Notes: generated by a model not told the origin, from the letters alone. A stretch of DNA of 64,000 bases from Rahnella bonaserana (GCF_019049675.1 NZ_JAFMOW010000068.1:248001-312000), one strand, 5' to 3'; positions 19,182 through 29,512 are shown, counted from the stretch's first letter. Made by a program: numbers and translations.

Positions 19182-20948
19182 TCAGCTGCGGCTGAACCAG
19201 TTCAGCCAGCGAAGAGGCCACGGGTAGCGCGGGCTACCTTGCGATGTGACCAGCGCAATACGCTGCTGAATTAATCCCAGCAGGCTCGGACGCTCTTCTT
19301 CAGCTTCTTCTTCGTTTGTGTAAATCAGTCCGGTCAGGATAGGCAGCGCTTCGGCTGCGTTATCAACTGCCCATAAGTGAAACTGGCCTTCGCGAACGGC
19401 GTCCAGAACCTGCGGATGCAGGCAAAGATTACGCACGTTGCTGGTTGGCAGAATGACCCCTTGCTTACCGGTCAAACCGCGACGCTGACAAACCTCGAAG
19501 AAACCTTCGATTTTCTCATTCACGCCACCAATGGGTTGCACATTCCCAAACTGATCGACAGAGCCGGTGACCGCAATTTGCTGGTTAATCGGCTGCATCG
19601 ACAACGCACTGATGAGTGCGCAGAGTTCAGCGAGAGATGCGCTGTCGCCGTCCACTTCTCCGTAAGACTGTTCAAACACAATCGAAGCGGAGAAGGGCAG
19701 AGGCTGGTCGAGTTCTAACTCGGAAATCAAAAAGGCCTGCATAATCATCATGCCTTTGGCATGCAGATTACCGCCTAATTCAGCTTTGCGTTCAACGTCG
19801 GTAAATTCACCATCGCCGGTGTGTACGACACAACTAATACGCGAAGGTTCACCTAAAGCGCGCGGATGACCCGGATATTCCAGAACGGAAAGGCCGTTAA
19901 TCTGCCCAACAACTTCACCTTCGGTTTCAATACGGATTTGCCCAAGCTCAATTTCATCCTGCATACGTTCCTGCAGGTAGCTTTCGCGCCATGCACGCGC
20001 ATTCGCGGCAGCTTCAAGAGATTTTGCGCTGAGCAATTCATCTTCATTGTAGAGTGCGGCTTCGCTAAGCTGCGTATTTAGCCAGACTGGATCGAGAGTC
20101 AGGCTTCCCTGATCGGTGCTGTGGCGGATGGCAATTTTCAGAAACTCCGGCCAGGCATCGGCGGCCAGACGCGGGATCTCAAGCTCATCAGCCAGCGTGT
20201 TAACGTAACCACACCAGGTTTCCATGTCACTTTCTTCGGTCAGTGGCAGGTCGGCTTCAAATTCGCCATAGATGGCAGAATCCATCAGCTCCGGTTCCAT
20301 ATCGCTGAGGTCGCCCAGCGACAAACGATCGCCTACCAGGATCAGCCGCAGATCAAGCGGCATCGGCGGAACGGTCACCGGCAACGGTTTTGTTTCATCC
20401 GGAGATACCCAGTGATACTGGCCTTCAGTGATCATCTGCTTAAGTCGCAACCACATCAGTGGCTGAGCAATGAGTGTGCGGATCGACAGCACTAAAACAC
20501 CGCCATTGACCTGATGTACCAGACCCGGCTCGAGTTGGATCTGATCTTTAAACAGGCGAACACAGCCAAACAATTGTTCCGGCTCAATCCATTCACGGTA
20601 CTGGCAGGTAAAGCTTGCAGCGAAGGCATCTTCGGCAGACTTGGCAGCCAGCAGCGTCACCTTATTACCGTCAATATGGTAGCGGTTGCCAATGACTTCT
20701 GTCTGTTCCGGCAGCAGGCTGCTGACGACATCAGCGATGCGTGACAAGTACTCGCGATTTTCCTGCGCTTTGAGCGTCATAAAACGCGCACGGGAACGGG
20801 GATGACAAAACAGCGTTAAACCATTTTCCAGCCGGGGCTGAGTGCCTGCGAAATCGACAGGGGCTAACTGGGCAGCCGTTGCAAAAATTGCCTCGTAAGG
20901 CGCGGTATCGGGCAGTAAAAGCTGCCAGTCAAGTCGGTTATTGGTCAA
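19182..20948 (-). CDS. lonH: Lon-family protease homologue LonH (YcbZ)
   Basis: Putative ATP-independent Lon-like protease, 588 residues against 586 in E. coli YcbZ. The C-terminal S16 protease domain is clear: catalytic Ser in DGDSASLAELCALISAL and catalytic Lys in GGVNEKIEGFFEVC. No P-loop (GxxGxGKT/S) is visible in the N-terminal half, so this is not an ATPase of the Lon type. The open frame starts at TTG (MTNNRLDWQLL in translation) without a good ribosome site, and no ATG is available near it. Its function remains poorly defined. Confidence 0.9.
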   Translation of the reverse strand: MTNNRLDWQLLLPDTAPYEAIFATAAQLAPVDFAGTQPRLENGLTLFCHPRSRARFMTLKAQENREYLSRIADVVSSLLPEQTEVIGNRYHIDGNKVTLLAAKSAEDAFAASFTCQYREWIEPEQLFGCVRLFKDQIQLEPGLVHQVNGGVLVLSIRTLIAQPLMWLRLKQMITEGQYHWVSPDETKPLPVTVPPMPLDLRLILVGDRLSLGDLSDMEPELMDSAIYGEFEADLPLTEESDMETWCGYVNTLADELEIPRLAADAWPEFLKIAIRHSTDQGSLTLDPVWLNTQLSEAALYNEDELLSAKSLEAAANARAWRESYLQERMQDEIELGQIRIETEGEVVGQINGLSVLEYPGHPRALGEPSRISCVVHTGDGEFTDVERKAELGGNLHAKGMMIMQAFLISELELDQPLPFSASIVFEQSYGEVDGDSASLAELCALISALSMQPINQQIAVTGSVDQFGNVQPIGGVNEKIEGFFEVCQRRGLTGKQGVILPTSNVRNLCLHPQVLDAVREGQFHLWAVDNAAEALPILTGLIYTNEEEAEEERPSLLGLIQQRIALVTSQGSPRYPWPLRWLNWFSRS

Positions 20949-21158
20949 TGTGTTAGCTGTTTTCTATAAAAAGGGAAAGAGCGATTATACAAGAATAAAT
21001 CCGGCTGCATACAATCAGAGTCGCAGCACAATTGGTCTTAGTGCACATTGCTGAACGGGTGCTTAAAAAACAGGCAAAATAAGCGGGTTTATTAGGGGTG
21101 AAAATTGAATTAAAGCTGTTATGCTTAGTAAAGTTACGTGGTCACCGAAGAGTTCACG

Positions 21159-21617
21159 ATGAAATATCAGCAACTGGAAAATCTTGAAAGCGGTTGGAAA
21201 TGGAAGTATCTGGTGAAAAAACACCGGGAAGGTGAGCGGATCACTCGCCATTTAGAAAACAGCGCTGCTGAAGAGTCCGTGAATCAACTTCTCAGGCTGG
21301 AAAATGAGCCTGTTAAGGTGACGGATTGGATCGTTAATAATATGAATCCGTCGCTGGAAAATCGGCTAAAACAAACCATCCGTGCCCGTCGTAAGCGTCA
21401 CTTCAACGCTGAACATCAGCATACGCGTAAGAAGTCTATCGATTTGGAATTTCTTGTCTGGCAGCGACTGGCTGGACTGGCACAAAGGCGCGGAGCAACA
21501 TTGTCTGATACGATCATTCAGTTGCTTGAAGATGCGGAACGTAAAGAGAAGTACGCTACTCAGATGTCTTCACTTAAAGAAGATCTTGAACAAATCCTCG
21601 GCAAAAAAGAGAGCTGA
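21159..21617 (+). CDS. matP: Macrodomain Ter protein MatP
   Basis: DNA-binding protein that organises the chromosome terminus by binding matS sites and links it to the divisome through ZapB. The ATG at 21159 gives 152 residues starting [18 protein letters not shown], as in E. coli; a GTG seven codons upstream is in frame but unsupported. The tail holds the ribbon-helix-helix ([20 protein letters not shown]) and the C-terminal coiled coil ([15 protein letters not shown]). Its presence fits organisms with a Ter macrodomain. The gene is divergent from lonH. Confidence 0.96.
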   Translation: MKYQQLENLESGWKWKYLVKKHREGERITRHLENSAAEESVNQLLRLENEPVKVTDWIVNNMNPSLENRLKQTIRARRKRHFNAEHQHTRKKSIDLEFLVWQRLAGLAQRRGATLSDTIIQLLEDAERKEKYATQMSSLKEDLEQILGKKES

Positions 21618-21676
21618 ATCTCTCTTCTTCCTAATCCTAACCCGGCTTATTCACTGACTCTCTCATCAGAAGATAT

Positions 21677-21704
21677 AAAAAAACCCCGCCGAGGCGGGGT
21701 TTTT
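21677..21704. terminator. Bidirectional terminator between matP and ompA
   Basis: A-run, ACCCCGCC, GA, GGCGGGGT, T-run: a compact perfect stem with poly-A on one side and poly-T on the other. It serves the convergent matP and ompA genes. Confidence 0.92.
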
Positions 21705-21734
21705 GATATCTGTAGCAAAAGCTAAAGAGTGTTA

Positions 21735-22808
21735 TTAAGCCTGTGGCTGAGTAACAGTATCTTTGTAGCCTTTAACTTCGATTTCTACACGACGGTCTGG
21801 TGCCAGGCAGTCGATCAGAGCAGCACGGCCTTTAACGGAGTCACAGGTAGAACCAGTAACTGGGTTAGATTTACCCTGGCCTTGTGCAGAGATCTTGTTA
21901 GCAGGGATACCTTTAGATACCAGGTAATCTACTACGCTCTGAGCACGTTGCTCAGACAGTTTCTGGTTGTATTGTTCTGAACCGATACGGTCGGTGTAAC
22001 CCAGAACGATAACAGAACCGTCTTTAGGATCGATTGAGCTCAACTGGCTGTACAGCTGATCCAGAGCCTGTTGGCCTTCTGGTTTCAGAGTAGCTTTGTT
22101 GAAGTTGAAGAGGACGTCAGATTTCAGAGTGAATTTCTTAGTCTCAACAACTGGAGCTGGAGCTGGTGCTGGAGCAACAACTGGAGCAGCTTCTTCTTGA
22201 CCGAAACGGTAAGAAACACCTACAGACAGCATTGCGTTATCAGGACGTGCGCCAACAGTAGCTGCGTCACCGATGTTGTTAACCCACTGGTAATCCAGAC
22301 GGGTAGCCCAGTTTTTGGTTACAGCGTATTCAAGACCAACGGCTGCCAGTGGAGAAACACCGGTGTCGTGATCGCTTACGCGGCCAGCAGCGCCATTGTC
22401 GAAGTTACCTTTAGCGTCTGCACGCCAGACCATACCACCCAGACGGGTATAAATGTCCAGATCGTCAGCCAGTGGGTAGCTCAGTTTAGCAGCCAGCTGA
22501 ACGCCTTGTGCTTTGAATGCGCCATTGTTTACGCTGCCTTTGTAAGGCATACGGCCAAGCCAGTCATATCCCATTTCAAAGCCCAGGTATTGGTTCGCTT
22601 GGTAACCCAAGAACGCACCTGCACCCAGTTGGCTCTCGTGGGTAGGGCCGTTGCCGATACCGTCGTAAGCATTTGCGAAACCAGTGTCATGGTATTGGGA
22701 CCAGCCCAATTTACCACCGGTATACCAGGTGTTATCTTTAGGGGCGGCTTGCGCTACGGTAGCGAAACCTGCCAGTGCCACTGCTAATGCGATAGCTGTC
22801 TTTTTCAT
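21735..22808 (-). CDS. ompA: Outer membrane protein A (OmpA)
   Basis: Abundant outer-membrane protein: an eight-strand beta barrel, a Pro-Ala hinge ([15 protein letters not shown]) and a C-terminal OmpA-like domain that binds peptidoglycan ([18 protein letters not shown], then [20 protein letters not shown]). I start at 22808 ([20 protein letters not shown]), which carries the 21-residue signal peptide; ten codons further upstream are open but unused. The bases just before the start (GATGATAACGAGGCGCAAA) equal the E. coli ompA ribosome site, the region bound by the sRNA MicA in E. coli. The product has 357 residues. Confidence 0.98.
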   Translation of the reverse strand: MKKTAIALAVALAGFATVAQAAPKDNTWYTGGKLGWSQYHDTGFANAYDGIGNGPTHESQLGAGAFLGYQANQYLGFEMGYDWLGRMPYKGSVNNGAFKAQGVQLAAKLSYPLADDLDIYTRLGGMVWRADAKGNFDNGAAGRVSDHDTGVSPLAAVGLEYAVTKNWATRLDYQWVNNIGDAATVGARPDNAMLSVGVSYRFGQEEAAPVVAPAPAPAPVVETKKFTLKSDVLFNFNKATLKPEGQQALDQLYSQLSSIDPKDGSVIVLGYTDRIGSEQYNQKLSEQRAQSVVDYLVSKGIPANKISAQGQGKSNPVTGSTCDSVKGRAALIDCLAPDRRVEIEVKGYKDTVTQPQA

Positions 22809-22978
22809 TTTGCGCCTCGTTATCATCCAAATAGGCAATTGAGCTTTAAGCTTTTTAAGCCCTTGGTTAAAATCCTTACGCCAAGATTATTGCTTCATTT
22901 CAGAACTTGCCACTTTACGTTGGCATTATTGAGCAACCTTGGCGTTGTAAAGTCTACAACGTGGCGCGAAACTTACAA
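22809..22978 (-). promoter_or_regulatory. ompA promoter and long 5' untranslated leader
   Basis: On the minus strand the segment CTTGTAAGTTT...CGTTGTAGACTTTACA (about 22941-22980) matches the E. coli ompA promoter: -35 TTGTAA, 16-base spacer, -10 TAGACT. It leaves a leader of roughly 135 bases before the ATG, the long stabilising 5'UTR typical of ompA. The remaining bases to sulA (22979-23165) hold no gene. Confidence 0.75.
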
Positions 22979-23165
22979 GCTTGATGTGTTAACACCGTTG
23001 AAAAAAAGGGAAAAACGTACACATTTCTTCACGACTTTGACTATTTCCTGACAACTTGTGAAGCAAATCTACATTCAGAAAGCCCATTTTTACTGGGTTC
23101 CGGAGCTTTCTCAGCACAAATCACTAAGTTCCCCATTATTTTCGTAGGAACATTCCTATTTTGAA

Positions 23166-23672
23166 CTAATGGTATACAGAAGAGTGAATTTTTACTGTTG
23201 AGTGATGTCCACTAGCTGAATTCTGTTCATTTGTTGGCTTCATAATGAAGCCGTAAGCTCCCCCCTGACGGGCAGCAATTTGCAATCTTTCCCTCTCTGC
23301 ATCATTCAAATCTGGCAACCATCCGAGCACTACACTGTAGTTACCCGTCTGCAATGCTTTTTCCATGGCATCGACTGTCGACATCGCAGTTATCTGATTC
23401 ACCTGAACCATTTTATCCACCGGTAAACCGGATTGTGATAACCAGTGGCGGCTCAATTTTTGTTGTGGTGTTAGCCACAACAACCAGCGTGATTGCATGC
23501 CGAGATGTTGCAGCAGAGGCAGCAGTAACTGGGCAAAAGCGGGTTGGCTCGCACTATAGACGAACTCAGTGATCAGACCATTATTCAAGGATGCAGACGT
23601 ATTTACCTGTGCACGGGAAACCGGCAAACCAAGCTGACTAAAATGATGATTTGTATGATTTTGAGTTCGCAT
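23166..23672 (-). CDS. sulA: SOS cell-division inhibitor SulA
   Basis: SOS-induced inhibitor that sequesters FtsZ monomers until DNA damage is repaired, then is degraded by Lon. I start at the ATG at 23672 (MRTQNHTNHHFSQLG), downstream of the LexA box; the open frame runs 35 codons further up through the operator and is not used. The 168 residues keep the RecA/SulA-fold core (LLLPLLQHLGMQSRWLLWLT, GNYSVVLGWL) and the C-terminal KIHSSVYH tail recognised by Lon. Confidence 0.95.
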   Translation of the reverse strand: MRTQNHTNHHFSQLGLPVSRAQVNTSASLNNGLITEFVYSASQPAFAQLLLPLLQHLGMQSRWLLWLTPQQKLSRHWLSQSGLPVDKMVQVNQITAMSTVDAMEKALQTGNYSVVLGWLPDLNDAERERLQIAARQGGAYGFIMKPTNEQNSASGHHSTVKIHSSVYH

Positions 23673-23694
23673 AGAGATGTACCCCAGTGAGTTA

Positions 23695-23710
23695 CTGTAT
23701 GAATGTACAG
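23695..23710. promoter_or_regulatory. LexA box (SOS operator) of sulA
   Basis: CTGTATGAATGTACAG fits the LexA consensus CTGT-N8-ACAG exactly, 23-38 bases upstream of the sulA start. This is the position that blocks the promoter in E. coli. Confidence 0.92.
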
Positions 23711-23888
23711 TACTCTGGCGATGAGCAAAGATCAACCCAATTTTTCCAAGACATCTCGCAAATTTTGAAGGCAACACCCTGCAACTGCATTTTATGTTTG
23801 TTGCTACTCACGACATTGCGTATTTTGCATTTAGCGGTTCTGGTAATTCAAATTGGTAGTCAGGAATGAATATGAAAAGGATAACGCG

Positions 23889-24521
23889 ATGATAAATAAA
23901 TCAAAAAAAAGGGTGCTTGAATGTCTGGAACTCTTTGCCCCACTGGGCAATATACGCTCGCGTACGCAGTTTGGCGGATTCAGTTTATCGGCCGATCGTG
24001 CCATGTTTGGGCTGGTGTCTGACGGGGAATTATTCCTCAGGGCGACTGATGATACGGAAGGTCACTTTTGCCGAAAAAAAATGGAACGTCTGATCTACCG
24101 CAAGCGCGGGATGGATGTGCATTTACGCTATTTCAAAGTCAGTCATGAGCAGTGGAGTGACCCCCATGTTTTACTGAGACTGGCGAGAGTTTCTCTCAAA
24201 GGTATGCGTCGTGAAATCGAAGCAAAGAAAAACAGTGAAGCATCACGTTTGAAAGACTTACCCAATCTCTCGCTGGCTCTTGAGCGGATGCTGTGGCAAG
24301 TGGGTATTGAAAATTCCGGTGACCTCCGGATGCAAGGTGCGTGCGAGGCATATCTGAAATTGTGTGCAATAAAAAAAAAGAATTTGGGCATTAATTTACT
24401 GATGGCACTGGAAGGCGCGATTTTAGGTTTTCATGAAGCTGCCTTGCCGATGGCGTCCAGAGAGTTTTTAACTCAATGGTTCAACCATCAGCAAGAAAAG
24501 TATCCTGTGACGAAGCACTAA
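23889..24521 (+). CDS. sxy: Competence regulator Sxy/TfoX
   Basis: TfoX-family regulator that acts with CRP at CRP-S promoters to switch on DNA-uptake genes. The ATG at 23889 follows AAGGA and gives 210 residues, close to 209 in E. coli; an earlier in-frame codon is unsupported. The N-terminal TfoX_N domain (FGGFSLSADRAMFGLVSDGELFLR split by the usual core) and the C-terminal helix-hairpin domain (LPNLSLALERMLWQVGI through ALEGAILGFHEAALP) are both present. The gene is divergent from sulA, as in E. coli. Confidence 0.93.
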   Translation: MINKSKKRVLECLELFAPLGNIRSRTQFGGFSLSADRAMFGLVSDGELFLRATDDTEGHFCRKKMERLIYRKRGMDVHLRYFKVSHEQWSDPHVLLRLARVSLKGMRREIEAKKNSEASRLKDLPNLSLALERMLWQVGIENSGDLRMQGACEAYLKLCAIKKKNLGINLLMALEGAILGFHEAALPMASREFLTQWFNHQQEKYPVTKH

Positions 24522-24548
24522 TCCGCAAGGCATGGCGTCTGCGGATTA

Positions 24549-26693
24549 TCAGAGTGGATTCTGAGCAGGCAAGATTTTACTGTTAAGACTGGTGAGTTCA
24601 GGTAAATGAGCCACCAGTAATCCAATTTGTTGCAACACCAGTTGCTCTTTACTGTCCGAATCCGTGGTTCTCATCTGGATCCGGGCAGTCAGATTCTCCA
24701 GAGCCTGCTGAACACGCCCGGATTCAGAGGGCAGATGGTGCAAAGCCCCGTCGACGCAGCACACCGCATCATCCAGCAAGCTCAGGGTTTCGGCATCTTC
24801 AAGCTTTTCACGGTGTGCGCCCAGTGCAGAAATATAACTCAGCATCGTATGGTTGAGGCACAGCAGACGGAATGCGGCGTCCAGGGTCGTTGTATCGTTA
24901 TTCTTCTCCGAACTCATATTCGACACAACCGACGCCAGCTCTGCATCACAGTTATGCGCATCACGGCGTGCCAGACGATAATCGAGACTGTTGTCTTTTC
25001 CCTGATGGTATTGCACCAAAATTGCGTCAAGGTAGCGGCAGTTGGCATCGAAAGTTTTGCTGACAACGCGGTCAATTTGTCTGAATTTCCAGTCCGGCCA
25101 GATAAAGGTCACCGCCGCCCAGGCAATACCGCAGCCAATCAGCGTATCGATGATGCGGGGAATGGCGATTTCAAAACCTTCTCCCAGCAAGTTGAAACAC
25201 AACAGCACCAGCAGCGTGATAAACATCGTCGCTTGTGCATATTGCACCGTGCGAAAGGCGAAGAATAATAAACCGCTGATAACGATCAGGATCATTTGTC
25301 CGTCAATCGAAGGCACGAAGTACAGTATCGGAATACCCAGCGCGATACCGGCAAGAGTGCCAATAATCCTTAACGCCAGCCTGCGGCGGGTGGCGCTGTA
25401 GTTCGGCTGACAGACAAACAAACTGGTAAGCAATATCCAGTAACCGTGATTCAAACCACTGACCTGAATAAACACGTAGCCGACAAACAGAACGACTGAC
25501 ATACGCACTGCATGCCGAAATAATACTGATTGCGGCGTAAAGTGCCGCGATATACGCAGCCAGATATCATCAAGCCCTGTCAGGCGATCTTCGGCAAACG
25601 TGTTTTTCCCGGTTTCATTATTCTCAGGCAGCGACTGCTCGGATTCGAGATTGGCCAGCTGCGCATCAATGGCGTGCAGATTGCGTAAAAGATGGCGCAA
25701 CGCCTGCAACATTTCACGATGCTCGCCCTGAGATTCCAGGCGTTTGAGTGCTTCTTCCAGCCGGGAAAACGCACGCTCAAACTGGCTGTTATGCTGATAT
25801 TTCTGACGATACAGAATGCATTGTGACAGCTGCAAACAGGCCCGGGCTTGCATACTCATCAACCGCTGGAAACGGAACAAGATGTCGCTGTGATGGAATT
25901 GTTCACTCAGCTTGAGGTACTTCACATGCGACGAACTCGCGCGTTCGTGAATATCCTGCACCACGAAATAATAATGCAAAGTTCTGCGCGTTCCTTTCTG
26001 ACCGCGGTCACCTTTCAGACGGGTTTGCAGCGTATTTTTAGTCTGATTAAGCGTGGAAACCAGCTGTCCGTTGGCCATCGCCAGCTCGACCAGTTGCTGA
26101 TTATTGTCTTCCTGATCGGGGTCGAATAAGGTTGCTTTGGCTTCCAGATACGCAGCGAGTTCTGTAAAGCAGCGTGAAATTTGATCCTGCAAAGGTCGGA
26201 TGGGGAAGATAATATGCCCGGCCAGCGTCAGCAGGTTATACCAGATGGCGCCGGCCAGCAGGATCAGTGGTTGCTGATACCAGATGTGATACATGCTGGT
26301 GCCGAGCATGGTGTAGATGGCGATCAGCAGTGCGCCGAAAGCAATGGTGGCATAACGCTGACCGAGTGCGCCAAGCAGGATGAAGCCGCAGGTTGAAAGC
26401 ATCAGACCTGGCGCAAACAGCCAGGGGTAGGGGAAAAGTAATTCAATTGACGCTGAAGCGATGAAAAAGCACACCAGCGTAATCAGCAAATTACGCAGTC
26501 TGCCTGCCAGACGATCATCCAGATCAGCCAGTGCGGCAGCGACGACACCGAGCGTCAGGGGTATGGTCATTGTAATCTCACCCAGCCACCACGGGACGGC
26601 GGCCGCACCTGTCAGAGCAATGAAAATTCTGATGTGATAAAGAACATTGCTGTTATAGGCATAACGCCTTAAGCCCGGTGCAATCGAAAGCAC
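24549..26693 (-). CDS. yccS: YccS, inner-membrane FUSC-family protein
   Basis: Large membrane protein of the YccS/YhfK branch of the FUSC (fusaric acid/aromatic acid efflux) superfamily. Transport function is inferred from the fold only. The 714 residues show two blocks of about five or six hydrophobic segments (about residues 20-155 and 390-520), each followed by a long helical cytoplasmic stretch. Conserved blocks include LDDRLAGRLRNL, GQRYATIAFGALLIAIYTM and HGYWILLTSLFVCQPNY. Translation begins at GTG. Confidence 0.92.
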   Translation of the reverse strand: MLSIAPGLRRYAYNSNVLYHIRIFIALTGAAAVPWWLGEITMTIPLTLGVVAAALADLDDRLAGRLRNLLITLVCFFIASASIELLFPYPWLFAPGLMLSTCGFILLGALGQRYATIAFGALLIAIYTMLGTSMYHIWYQQPLILLAGAIWYNLLTLAGHIIFPIRPLQDQISRCFTELAAYLEAKATLFDPDQEDNNQQLVELAMANGQLVSTLNQTKNTLQTRLKGDRGQKGTRRTLHYYFVVQDIHERASSSHVKYLKLSEQFHHSDILFRFQRLMSMQARACLQLSQCILYRQKYQHNSQFERAFSRLEEALKRLESQGEHREMLQALRHLLRNLHAIDAQLANLESEQSLPENNETGKNTFAEDRLTGLDDIWLRISRHFTPQSVLFRHAVRMSVVLFVGYVFIQVSGLNHGYWILLTSLFVCQPNYSATRRRLALRIIGTLAGIALGIPILYFVPSIDGQMILIVISGLLFFAFRTVQYAQATMFITLLVLLCFNLLGEGFEIAIPRIIDTLIGCGIAWAAVTFIWPDWKFRQIDRVVSKTFDANCRYLDAILVQYHQGKDNSLDYRLARRDAHNCDAELASVVSNMSSEKNNDTTTLDAAFRLLCLNHTMLSYISALGAHREKLEDAETLSLLDDAVCCVDGALHHLPSESGRVQQALENLTARIQMRTTDSDSKEQLVLQQIGLLVAHLPELTSLNSKILPAQNPL

Positions 26694-26730
26694 TAAAAAA
26701 CCCCACCTTAAAAATCAAAAATGATGAAAA

Positions 26731-27192
26731 TCAGCGAATGCGTCCGTCTTTCATCAGACGGCTGGCATTTGCTTCACGAACTTGTCTGGCGAGCTCAACG
26801 GAAACCACCCGGCGTCCGACGGGCCAGAGTGCGATGACGGCGATTTTAAAATTCGCGATGCCCACCGGAATGCCGATAATACTGATACATTGAGCGATGC
26901 CCGCCATGATGTGGGACAAGCATAACCACCAGCCGAAGAAAATAAACCAGAATATATTCAACAGAGTACCACCGCCGGACATCAGTGCATTGCGTTTTTC
27001 AGGATACAATTCATCAACATGTACGGCTTCGTTGCCAAATGGCATCAAAGACAGACGGGTGATCTCCCAGCAAGAGCGGGTCAGGGGCAGGGTAAAGATC
27101 AGTACGATGCTCACCAGCGTGGCAAACAGCCAGGCGAGAGTGGTAAAGAAACCACCTAAAACAAAGTTAAGAATATTGAGAACTGTGCGCAT
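26731..27192 (-). CDS. yccF: YccF, inner-membrane protein (DUF307 family)
   Basis: Small inner-membrane protein of 153 residues with unknown role. Hydrophobic segments are near residues 8-36 and 76-115. The family motif NIFWFIFFGWWLCLSH and the charged tail ALWPVGRRVVSVELARQVRE match E. coli YccF (148 residues). It is on the same strand as yccS, 37 bases upstream, suggesting a shared transcript, and divergent from helD. Confidence 0.92.
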   Translation of the reverse strand: MRTVLNILNFVLGGFFTTLAWLFATLVSIVLIFTLPLTRSCWEITRLSLMPFGNEAVHVDELYPEKRNALMSGGGTLLNIFWFIFFGWWLCLSHIMAGIAQCISIIGIPVGIANFKIAVIALWPVGRRVVSVELARQVREANASRLMKDGRIR

Positions 27193-27386
27193 GTCTGCTC
27201 TTCCCGAAAATATTAAAAGTTAGAAGAAATCATGTTTCCCAAAAAGAAACATACTTCATATTCTACCCTGTTTTGGAACCTGGATCGCCTGCGCTTATCA
27301 AAGGTAAACTCTTAAATACTCTTGCATGTAAAATTATAAACATTACCTTTCCGTCAGGAATTTTAGAGAAGATACGGTGTGATGAT

Positions 27387-29441
27387 ATGGAATTGAAATC
27401 GACCTCATTCGGGAAACATCTGGCGCAGCATCCATACAACCGGGTGCGTCTGCTTAATGCGGGCGTTGAAGTCAGTGGCGATAAACATCACTACCTGATC
27501 CCTTTTAATCAGCTTATCCAGATCCGCTGTAAGCGCGGCATCGTATGGGGTGAGCTGGAGTTTGAATTACCAGAACAAAAAGTCGTGCGCCTGCATGGCA
27601 CCGAATGGCAGGAAACTCAGCGGTTTTATCAGTACCTCCTCAATATCTGGCAGACCTGGAGTCAGGAAATGAGCGGGGTTAGCGCGGGGGTATTGCACGG
27701 GCAAATCGAAAAAATCACTCAGATTGAGCAGCAGGATAAATGGTTCAAACGGGCTGATTTAGCCGATGTACAAAAAGATATTCAGGAAGCCTTTTCTGCG
27801 GTGCCGGTGCCCGTCGAACGCCTTAATGATTTTGACAATTGCCGTGATGATTACCAGACCTGCCTGCGCTGGCTGGAGCAGGGGAAGCGCAGCGTGACGC
27901 AACGTAATCTGGCCTGGACCGAAAGGGTTATTGCGGACAATCGCGATTTTTTCGATACCGTTGAGGTTTCGCCGCTCAACGAAAGTCAGTGTCGTGCCGT
28001 GGTCAATGGTGAGGATTCCGTTCTGGTTCTGGCCGGTGCCGGTAGCGGTAAAACATCGGTGCTGGTGGCCCGTGCTGGCTGGTTGTTAAGGCGCCAGGAG
28101 GCGCTTCCTGAACAAATTCTCCTGCTGGCCTTCGGGCGTCAGGCTGCGGATGAAATGAATACCCGTATCAAAGAACGGCTGCACACTGACGGAATCAAAG
28201 CCAAAACCTTCCATGCGCTGGCGTTACAAATTATTCAGGAAGGGAGCAAAAAAGCGCCGAAGATAAGCAAACTCGAAACCGATGCTAAAGCACGTCGCTC
28301 ACTGCTGATTAAAACCTGGCAGCAACAGTGTGCTGAGAAAAAAGTACAGGCCAGCGGCTGGCGGCAGTGGATGACCGACGAGCTGGAATGGACGGTTCCT
28401 GACGGTGATTACTGGAAAAATAAATCGCTGGCAGAACGACTGGGTAGCCGCCTCGAACGCTGGCTTAGTCTGATGCGTATGCACGGTGGCAGTCAGGCAG
28501 AAATGATTGAAAGCGCGCCGGAAGAAGTGAAAGACCTGTTCACGAAACGCATTCGTCTGATGGCGCCGCTGATGAAAGCCTGGAAAACTGCGCTCAAAGA
28601 TGAGGGCGCGGTAGATTTCTCTGGGCTCATCCATCAGGCGGTTAACATTCTGGAAAAAGGCCGTTTCGTCAGTCCCTGGAAACATATTCTGGTCGATGAA
28701 TTTCAGGATATTTCGCCACAGCGCGCGTTGCTGCTTTCGGCATTACGCAAGCTCAACAAACACACCAGTTTATTTGCGGTCGGGGATGACTGGCAGGCGA
28801 TTTACCGTTTCAGTGGTGCCGAACTTTCGCTCACGACCGCCTTTGCCACAAACTTTGGTGAAGGGGCACAATGCGCGCTGGATACGACATACCGCTTCAA
28901 TGATCGTATCGGTGAAATTGCCAATAAATTTGTCCAGCAAAACCCGCATCAGTTGAAAAAACCGCTGAACAGTCTGACTAAAGGTAATAAAAAGAATGTC
29001 GTCATCCTGCCCGACGAACAGATGGAAAAATTGCTGGATAAGCTCAGCGGGTATGTCACTGCCGACGAGCGGATTCTGGTACTGGCGCGTTATCACCATC
29101 TGCGTCCGCAAATTCTGGAGAAGGCCGCAACACGCTGGCCAAAACTCAATCTTGAATTCATGACCATTCACGCCAGCAAAGGGCAACAGGCAGAATATGT
29201 GATTATCGTCGGACTGCATGAGGGGAACGATGGTTTCCCTGCTGCGGCGCGGGAGTCTCTTCTGGAAGAAGTTCTGCTTCCGGAGCCGGAGGATTTCATG
29301 GATGCCGAGGAGCGGCGTTTATTGTATGTGGCCATGACGCGGGCAAAACATCAGGTCTGGCTGATGCAGGATAAAGAGCGTCCGTCGGTATTTGTGGAAC
29401 AGCTGGAAGACATCGGCGTTCCGGTTCAGCGCAAACCCTAA
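27387..29441 (+). CDS. helD: DNA helicase IV
   Basis: UvrD/Rep-type superfamily 1 ATP-dependent 3'-5' DNA helicase. The ATG at 27387 gives 684 residues, the E. coli length, starting MELKSTSFGKHLAQHPYNR; the open frame extends 38 codons further up without similarity. The N-terminal accessory domain of about 190 residues precedes motif I LAGAGSGKTSVLVARA (near 214) and motif II VDEFQDISPQR (near 436). Motifs IV-VI (TYRFN, TIHASKGQQAEYVI, YVAMTRAKHQVW) follow. A strong terminator follows. Confidence 0.97.
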   Translation: MELKSTSFGKHLAQHPYNRVRLLNAGVEVSGDKHHYLIPFNQLIQIRCKRGIVWGELEFELPEQKVVRLHGTEWQETQRFYQYLLNIWQTWSQEMSGVSAGVLHGQIEKITQIEQQDKWFKRADLADVQKDIQEAFSAVPVPVERLNDFDNCRDDYQTCLRWLEQGKRSVTQRNLAWTERVIADNRDFFDTVEVSPLNESQCRAVVNGEDSVLVLAGAGSGKTSVLVARAGWLLRRQEALPEQILLLAFGRQAADEMNTRIKERLHTDGIKAKTFHALALQIIQEGSKKAPKISKLETDAKARRSLLIKTWQQQCAEKKVQASGWRQWMTDELEWTVPDGDYWKNKSLAERLGSRLERWLSLMRMHGGSQAEMIESAPEEVKDLFTKRIRLMAPLMKAWKTALKDEGAVDFSGLIHQAVNILEKGRFVSPWKHILVDEFQDISPQRALLLSALRKLNKHTSLFAVGDDWQAIYRFSGAELSLTTAFATNFGEGAQCALDTTYRFNDRIGEIANKFVQQNPHQLKKPLNSLTKGNKKNVVILPDEQMEKLLDKLSGYVTADERILVLARYHHLRPQILEKAATRWPKLNLEFMTIHASKGQQAEYVIIVGLHEGNDGFPAAARESLLEEVLLPEPEDFMDAEERRLLYVAMTRAKHQVWLMQDKERPSVFVEQLEDIGVPVQRKP

Positions 29442-29446
29442 ATGAG

Positions 29447-29476
29447 AAACCCGGCCATGGCCGGGTTTGTTTTTTT
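29447..29476 (+). terminator. Rho-independent terminator after helD
   Basis: AAACCCGGCC-AT-GGCCGGGTTT is a perfect palindrome, followed by G and a seven-base T-run. It begins six bases after the helD stop. Confidence 0.9.
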
Positions 29477-29512
29477 GTTATACGTCTTATTTCTGTCAGC
29501 AGAGCCTTTAAA

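Noticed and set aside
22071-22787. Plus-strand frame of 238 codons opposite ompA
   Set aside because: Antisense to highly biased ompA codons; no start context and no family resemblance.
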